The notes under the pieces are model-generated. The model was not told the DNA's origin and searched no databases. It worked only from the letters and a program-made list of their open reading frames with translations. The translations under genes and the position numbers were made by a program. This document shows positions 5,159 through 8,482 of a DNA stretch of 8,482 bases, in pieces. Source of the DNA: Hyphomicrobiales bacterium (GTDB lineage Bacteria > Pseudomonadota > Alphaproteobacteria > Rhizobiales > JAJFHR01); assembly GCA_021775515.1 (NCBI GenBank), contig JAJFHR010000369.1:1-8482 (forward strand). The letters are read 5' to 3'. The first letter of the stretch is position 1; the number at the start of each line of letters is the position of its first letter.

Positions 5159-5173
5159 AAAGGCAAAGCCTGC
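4809..5173 (-). repeat. 365-bp pretoxin repeat, copy 2 (inverted partner at 564-928)
   Basis: The reverse complement aligns without gaps to 564-928 at about 90% identity by eye. Most differences are at third codon positions, which implies that both copies evolved under coding constraint or were recently shuffled. The two copies enclose about 3.9 kb carrying all three toxin tips and all repeats. Confidence 0.9.
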
Positions 5174-5193
5174 TAATGTGCCCGGGCTATAAA

Positions 5194-5913
5194 TCAGCCG
5201 GCATTACTGTTTTTATGCCGTGTTTTGCTGTACCAGCGCGCGGCAAACGGTAAAGCGGCTCCGAAGGCCAAAATTCCAAGAATTAGCAGCCAAACTTCGG
5301 CCTGCCCGCCTAAACTTTCCTCAAGTGAACGGCCACCGGTCATTTCACTATGAATTATGGCGGTTAGGATCAATCCGGCAATCGCCAGAAAAAACCCGCC
5401 AAACCAGCGGAAAAAAAGGCTGAATATTGACGGCTCGCCGGGGTTTGTTTTTTTGCCCTGGTCAAGGAAGGTTTCAAGCAGGCTCTCCACATCCCGGTCA
5501 AAATGAAGGTGGCGCATTGAGAATGCATTTATTCTCGGCAATTGATTTAAATCCTTTGGCAACTCCTCCTTCGACGGCATCTGCGCCTCATCCGCCAAGA
5601 CGGGCAGGACTTTTTTGCCACTGTTTAGTATGGCGCGGGTCTCAAGCCGGATAAAATCGCGATTATCAAAGATGCGCGACGGTTGTTTGCTGAGATCACG
5701 ACCGAGCCAGTCCTGCCCGATTATCAGCAAACAAACCGTACTATCAGCAATCGCTGTGTCGATCTTGGTTTCGAAGTCTTCACCTGGCGCAATATCGTTT
5801 ACATCGATAAAAACGCGGTCGATTTCCTTAACGGTGCGCAGACGATCGGCAATGCGCCCGGCAAGATGCTCGGTGTCGCTTCGTCTGTAACTGATGAATA
5901 CGCGTTCTGACAT
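5194..5913 (-). CDS. Membrane-anchored TIR-domain protein
   Basis: From the ATG at 5913 this encodes 239 residues; an upstream in-frame start at 5967 would overlap the caspase-like gene and add 18 unlikely residues. The TIR domain spans about 3-140: VFISYRRSD at strand A, RVFIDVNDIAPGEDF (BB-loop region), ADSTVCLLIIGQDWL, and FIRLETRAIL with Glu91 at the position where the catalytic Glu of NAD-cleaving TIRs is expected, then VLPVLAD. Two hydrophobic helices follow (about 163-187 and 206-225), with a short loop and a basic C-terminal tail. The predicted topology is TIR domain and tail in the cytoplasm with a hairpin in the inner membrane. The start is 7 bp after the caspase-like stop, so the two form one operon. 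A role as an NADase sensor or effector is plausible but unproven. Confidence 0.85.
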   Translation of the reverse strand: MSERVFISYRRSDTEHLAGRIADRLRTVKEIDRVFIDVNDIAPGEDFETKIDTAIADSTVCLLIIGQDWLGRDLSKQPSRIFDNRDFIRLETRAILNSGKKVLPVLADEAQMPSKEELPKDLNQLPRINAFSMRHLHFDRDVESLLETFLDQGKKTNPGEPSIFSLFFRWFGGFFLAIAGLILTAIIHSEMTGGRSLEESLGGQAEVWLLILGILAFGAALPFAARWYSKTRHKNSNAG

Positions 5914-5920
5914 GTTGGGC

Positions 5921-7738
5921 TTAGTTCCGCTGTAAACCAAATGCTGGCGAAAGACCGGCCTTGTCAAAATGAATTTGCGGGCTCAACCGCCCTGGCAACA
6001 AAAGCGTTACCTGTTTATCGCGCGGGCCTTTTTTAAACTCATAAATCAAAGCATCAATGCCATATCGCGCACTAAATTTCTTCTCGCCGAGTTTCGGTGG
6101 AAGCGCATTTGCCCCGCCACGTAAAAGGTTAAGAGCCTGGGTTTCCTCTATGGGTTTTCCGGTAGCGGCAAACGGGTTATCCGTCACGACAAAAACAATC
6201 AGACGATAATAGCCCTGTTCGGCAAAAAACAAGCTTTTAAAGTACGAGGAAAGTGAAAAAGGTTCCTTATCCGACGGCCTGCGATAGCGCAAGTTTTCCG
6301 CTGCTGCAGATCCATCCTCATTTATCCGCTCCAGGCGCGTGACCATGGCAAAACCGTTGGGTGCGCTGTGGAAACTGTATTCCCAGTAACCCGCTTTGCG
6401 CAGTGGCGAGATCAGAAGGTCAGAAACCGCCTCCAGATTTGCTGCCTTGAGGAATGGTTTGCGGGGCAAGCGAACACGCGCCGATGGCTGGGGCGGTGGC
6501 CACGGGAAGGCCGATAGGTAGCTGGCATCAGGTCCGGTGGCAGTTGGAGCTGGGCTGGATTGCAGCACCAGGGGTGCAACGGCAGATGTCTTTGCAGAAG
6601 AGGCCTTCTTTGCCGGGGCATATTTTCTGCGGCGAATTTTGTTCTTTTCCAGTGATCTCCTTCGCTGCTGCGCAACTCTTTGAGCCCGGCGTAATTTGGC
6701 TGCACGATATTTTTTGAGCGCAAGTTCGCGCGATTTTCTCTCAGCAAAATAGTTTGGACTAGCACTGGCAACAGCCCCCCGGCTGCTTCGCATAGAGAAT
6801 TGCCCACCTGAACCGGAATATGGTTTCAGGTAGGATTGTAAAGCAGCGGAATTCTTCGAGTTCTTGAAAGATTTCCAGTATTTCAGTTCTGGAGTATTAT
6901 TGATATTGGGTCTTTGAACCGCTGGAGCTGCGGGTTGTACAGATGTGGTGTTTTTCTGGTCTCTTGCAGAGCTTGTTGTAAAATTCCTGGAAAAATAAAA
7001 ATCCCGCTGCAAAGACGAGACCACCAACGGTGATTGTTTTCGCCTGGTTTTTATTTTGACCGACGCTTGCACCTTTTTTAATATCTGGTCTACGCTGAGG
7101 CCTGGAACCTGCAAAGTTTCAGCCAGCTCTGCAGTGAATAATGAATTTGCGCCACTACCATCAACAGCCGTTTGGCCCGGAGCGGCGGAAGATGCAATCA
7201 AAAACCCGTCAGGAGCTGAAATACGTGCCAATCCACTGCCGGTTAAACGCAATCTGTTTGAGAGTTTATTGAAACGGCTGGCATCGAGCAAAACCAAATT
7301 TAACGAATTTCCCGCATGTTTCATGCTGGAAATTATATTTTTAACGCTGATGGTTTGTGAAGCCAGGTCGTTGCTGGTGTTAAGTCCGGCTCCAAGCGGA
7401 ATGAGATAATTGTTGCCCTTAAACTGAATGCTGTGGCCCGCATAAAAATAAACGCCCACAGCGGTATTACCGGCAGCCCGAAGCGCATTTGCAAAATTCC
7501 GGTTAACCTGGCTCATATTCTGAAGATCAAGATCAAGAGCAATCGTTACTTTAAAGCCAAGCTTGCGCAACGTTTTTGTTATCAGCCGGGCATCTTTTAT
7601 GGGGTTTGGCAGTTTCTGCAGGTGTGTGTAGCCGGAATTCCCGATTACCAGAGCAAGGCGATTTTGTGCACTCGAGGCTGAGACAATCAAAGGAAACATC
7701 AAGAAGCTGGCGATACAGAACTTGATGATCGTGTACAT
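5921..7738 (-). CDS. Exported caspase-fold (C14) protein with Cys-to-Ser active site
   Basis: Encodes 605 residues. I chose the ATG at 7738 over 7765 because a strong Shine-Dalgarno precedes it and a signal peptide then begins directly (residues 1-24, IIKFCIASFLMFPLIVSASSA, cleavage near SSA-Q). The peptidase C14 domain covers about 26-250: RLALVIGNSGY, the catalytic His in FYAGHS (His102), NYLIP, then LVLLDASRF. Family members usually have DACR there; here Ser154 (AGC, 7277-7279) replaces Cys. LIASSAAPGQTAVDG and FTAEL complete the fold. A long basic, Ala/Pro-rich linker (about 250-429) follows. The C-terminal domain (430-605, GYWEYSF, FAMVTRLERI, YYRLIVFVVTD, LRGGANALPP, LLPGRLS) often follows such caspase domains. 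It is probably periplasmic and probably not an active Cys protease. Confidence 0.85.
   Translation of the reverse strand: MYTIIKFCIASFLMFPLIVSASSAQNRLALVIGNSGYTHLQKLPNPIKDARLITKTLRKLGFKVTIALDLDLQNMSQVNRNFANALRAAGNTAVGVYFYAGHSIQFKGNNYLIPLGAGLNTSNDLASQTISVKNIISSMKHAGNSLNLVLLDASRFNKLSNRLRLTGSGLARISAPDGFLIASSAAPGQTAVDGSGANSLFTAELAETLQVPGLSVDQILKKVQASVKIKTRRKQSPLVVSSLQRDFYFSRNFTTSSARDQKNTTSVQPAAPAVQRPNINNTPELKYWKSFKNSKNSAALQSYLKPYSGSGGQFSMRSSRGAVASASPNYFAERKSRELALKKYRAAKLRRAQRVAQQRRRSLEKNKIRRRKYAPAKKASSAKTSAVAPLVLQSSPAPTATGPDASYLSAFPWPPPQPSARVRLPRKPFLKAANLEAVSDLLISPLRKAGYWEYSFHSAPNGFAMVTRLERINEDGSAAAENLRYRRPSDKEPFSLSSYFKSLFFAEQGYYRLIVFVVTDNPFAATGKPIEETQALNLLRGGANALPPKLGEKKFSARYGIDALIYEFKKGPRDKQVTLLLPGRLSPQIHFDKAGLSPAFGLQRN
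7277..7279 (-). other. Catalytic Cys codon replaced by Ser (AGC)
   Basis: The codon for residue 154 of the caspase-fold protein lies in LLDASRF. The family consensus at this point is D-A-C-R, with Cys as nucleophile. One base change (TGC to AGC) explains the difference. The partner His102 in YAGHS is kept. Confidence 0.75.
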
Positions 7739-7854
7739 CTCTGCCTCCACCTGAATGAAAATCAAGCAATCCTGCTATGATACCCATTTTCTGCAGGCAT
7801 TCAAATCGTTTTACCTGTGGAGCGCTCAGGCGCAAAGGGGTAGCTGCCTCAAGC
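7739..7854. other. Intergenic region between eno and the caspase-fold gene
   Basis: These 116 bp separate the eno stop from the next start on the same strand. The only hairpin I see is a short GCGC-CTGA-GCGC without a T tract, so no convincing intrinsic terminator. Read-through from eno into the caspase-fold and TIR genes is possible. I could not identify a clear promoter. Confidence 0.45.
7744..7751 (-). promoter_or_regulatory. Shine-Dalgarno of the caspase-fold gene
   Basis: On the minus strand GGTGGAGG stands 5 bp before the ATG at 7738. It decides the start in favour of this Met and against the one 27 bp upstream, which would also place extra charged residues ahead of the signal peptide. 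Confidence 0.75.
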
Positions 7855-8482
7855 CTAGCGTAAGATCGAACGCCCGGCATATACGGCGGCATCGCCCAAT
7901 TCTTCTTCGATACGCATCAACTGATTATATTTTGCCAGACGATCAGAGCGGGCCATTGAACCGGTTTTGATCTGGCCGCAATTGGTTGCCACAGCCAGAT
8001 CAGCAATCGTTGCATCTTCGGTTTCACCGGAACGATGCGACATTACCGCCGTGTAGCTTGCTTTATGTGCTGTCCCCACTGCATCAAGTGTTTCACTTAA
8101 AGTGCCTATCTGGTTAACTTTCACCAGGATGGAATTTCCCGCCCCCATGGCTATGCCCTGTTCAAGCCGGACGCGGTTTGTCACGAACAGATCATCACCG
8201 ACTAGTTGAACCTTTGATCCGATCGCCTGGGTCAAGGCACACCAGCCCTCCCAGTCATCTTCATCCATGCCGTCTTCAATTGAAATGATAGGGTATCTGC
8301 TGACCAGGTCTTCATAGTATTTAACCATTTCGCCTGACCCGAGTTTTTTGCCCTCTCCGGCCAGATTATATATTCCGTCGTCGTAAAACTCCGATGACGC
8401 AGCATCAAGTGCAAGGTAAACATCTTCGCCGGGCCTGTACCCTGCTCCTTCGATTGAGGTCATGATGAAATCGAGGGCATCA
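7855..8482 (-). CDS. eno: Enolase, C-terminal half (cut by window edge)
   Basis: About 208 residues remain of the roughly 425 usual for enolase. The enzyme converts 2-phosphoglycerate to phosphoenolpyruvate in glycolysis and is cytoplasmic. Visible motifs in order are LALDAASSEFY (first magnesium ligand), PIISIEDGMDEDDW (second ligand), QLVGDDLFVTN (third ligand), ILVKVNQIGTLSE (catalytic Lys), VMSHRSGETED (substrate-binding loop) and IKTGSMARSDR (substrate Lys). The C-terminus is YAGRSILR then TAG, with no sign of damage. The N-terminal half lies beyond 8482. It anchors the right border of the accessory block, with ftsB as the left border. Confidence 0.97.
   Translation of the reverse strand, partial: DALDFIMTSIEGAGYRPGEDVYLALDAASSEFYDDGIYNLAGEGKKLGSGEMVKYYEDLVSRYPIISIEDGMDEDDWEGWCALTQAIGSKVQLVGDDLFVTNRVRLEQGIAMGAGNSILVKVNQIGTLSETLDAVGTAHKASYTAVMSHRSGETEDATIADLAVATNCGQIKTGSMARSDRLAKYNQLMRIEEELGDAAVYAGRSILR

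Noticed and set aside
5914..5967. Longer TIR protein starting at 5967
   Set aside because: This start lies inside the caspase-fold coding sequence and adds residues unlike a TIR N-terminus; MSERVFISYRRSD is the canonical beginning.
6454..6717. 87-residue plus-strand frame inside the caspase-fold gene
   Set aside because: It is antisense to the low-complexity linker and has no recognisable domain or start signal.
7800..7830. Intrinsic terminator after eno
   Set aside because: The GCGC-CTGA-GCGC hairpin has only a 4-bp stem and no following T run on the minus strand.

Overview
The window looks like an alphaproteobacterial chromosome segment. At the right edge is the C-terminal half of enolase (eno). 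At the left edge is a short FtsB/DivIC-type septum formation initiator, on the same (minus) strand. eno followed by ftsB is a common order in Alphaproteobacteria, so the roughly 7.4 kb between them (about 421-7854) reads as an accessory insertion in a housekeeping neighbourhood. The genus cannot be told from this window.

Layout from left to right: (1) ftsB, minus strand, 58-387. (2) A headless polymorphic-toxin tip (HNH/EndoVII-like nuclease end) with a candidate immunity gene, plus strand, 585-1989. (3) A broken copy of the same pretoxin segment (2042-2146), cut by a 256-bp miniature element with inverted-repeat ends (2136-2391) that holds antisense Rhs/YD-repeat debris and a REP-like palindrome. 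(4) A second toxin tip and overlapping candidate immunity gene, plus strand, 2449-3202. (5) A truncated IS3-family element (3255-3752) inserted into another copy of the same repeat. (6) A second miniature element (3753-3958), also carrying a pretoxin-like fragment, followed by two more repeat copies to 4057. (7) A third candidate immunity gene and toxin, minus strand, 4095-5158, with a TNT-like C-terminal domain. (8) A membrane-anchored TIR protein (5194-5913) and an exported caspase-fold protein whose catalytic Cys position is Ser (5921-7738). (9) eno (7855-8482, cut by the window edge).

The central block behaves like a store of toxin tips. Toxins 1 and 3 share the same pretoxin segment (about 90% DNA identity over 365 bp, in inverted orientation) and diverge abruptly after the FGHLYN motif into unrelated C-terminal domains, each followed closely by a different small gene. 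No N-terminal delivery portion (Rhs repeats, secretion signal or VgrG/PAAR-type module) is present, so these are displaced or orphan tips rather than complete toxins. Scattered 33-34-bp repeats flank Rhs-derived fragments and probably contributed to the breakage.

The caspase-like and TIR genes are 7 bp apart and surely co-transcribed. Toxin 3 starts 35 bp after the TIR stop on the same strand, so eno-side transcription could reach it. TIR/caspase pairs are known in bacterial anti-phage defence (type IV Thoeris). Here the exported location, the missing catalytic Cys and the membrane anchor argue against a simple copy of that system. Function assignments for the immunity genes, toxin activities and the TIR/caspase pair are inferences from sequence and context.
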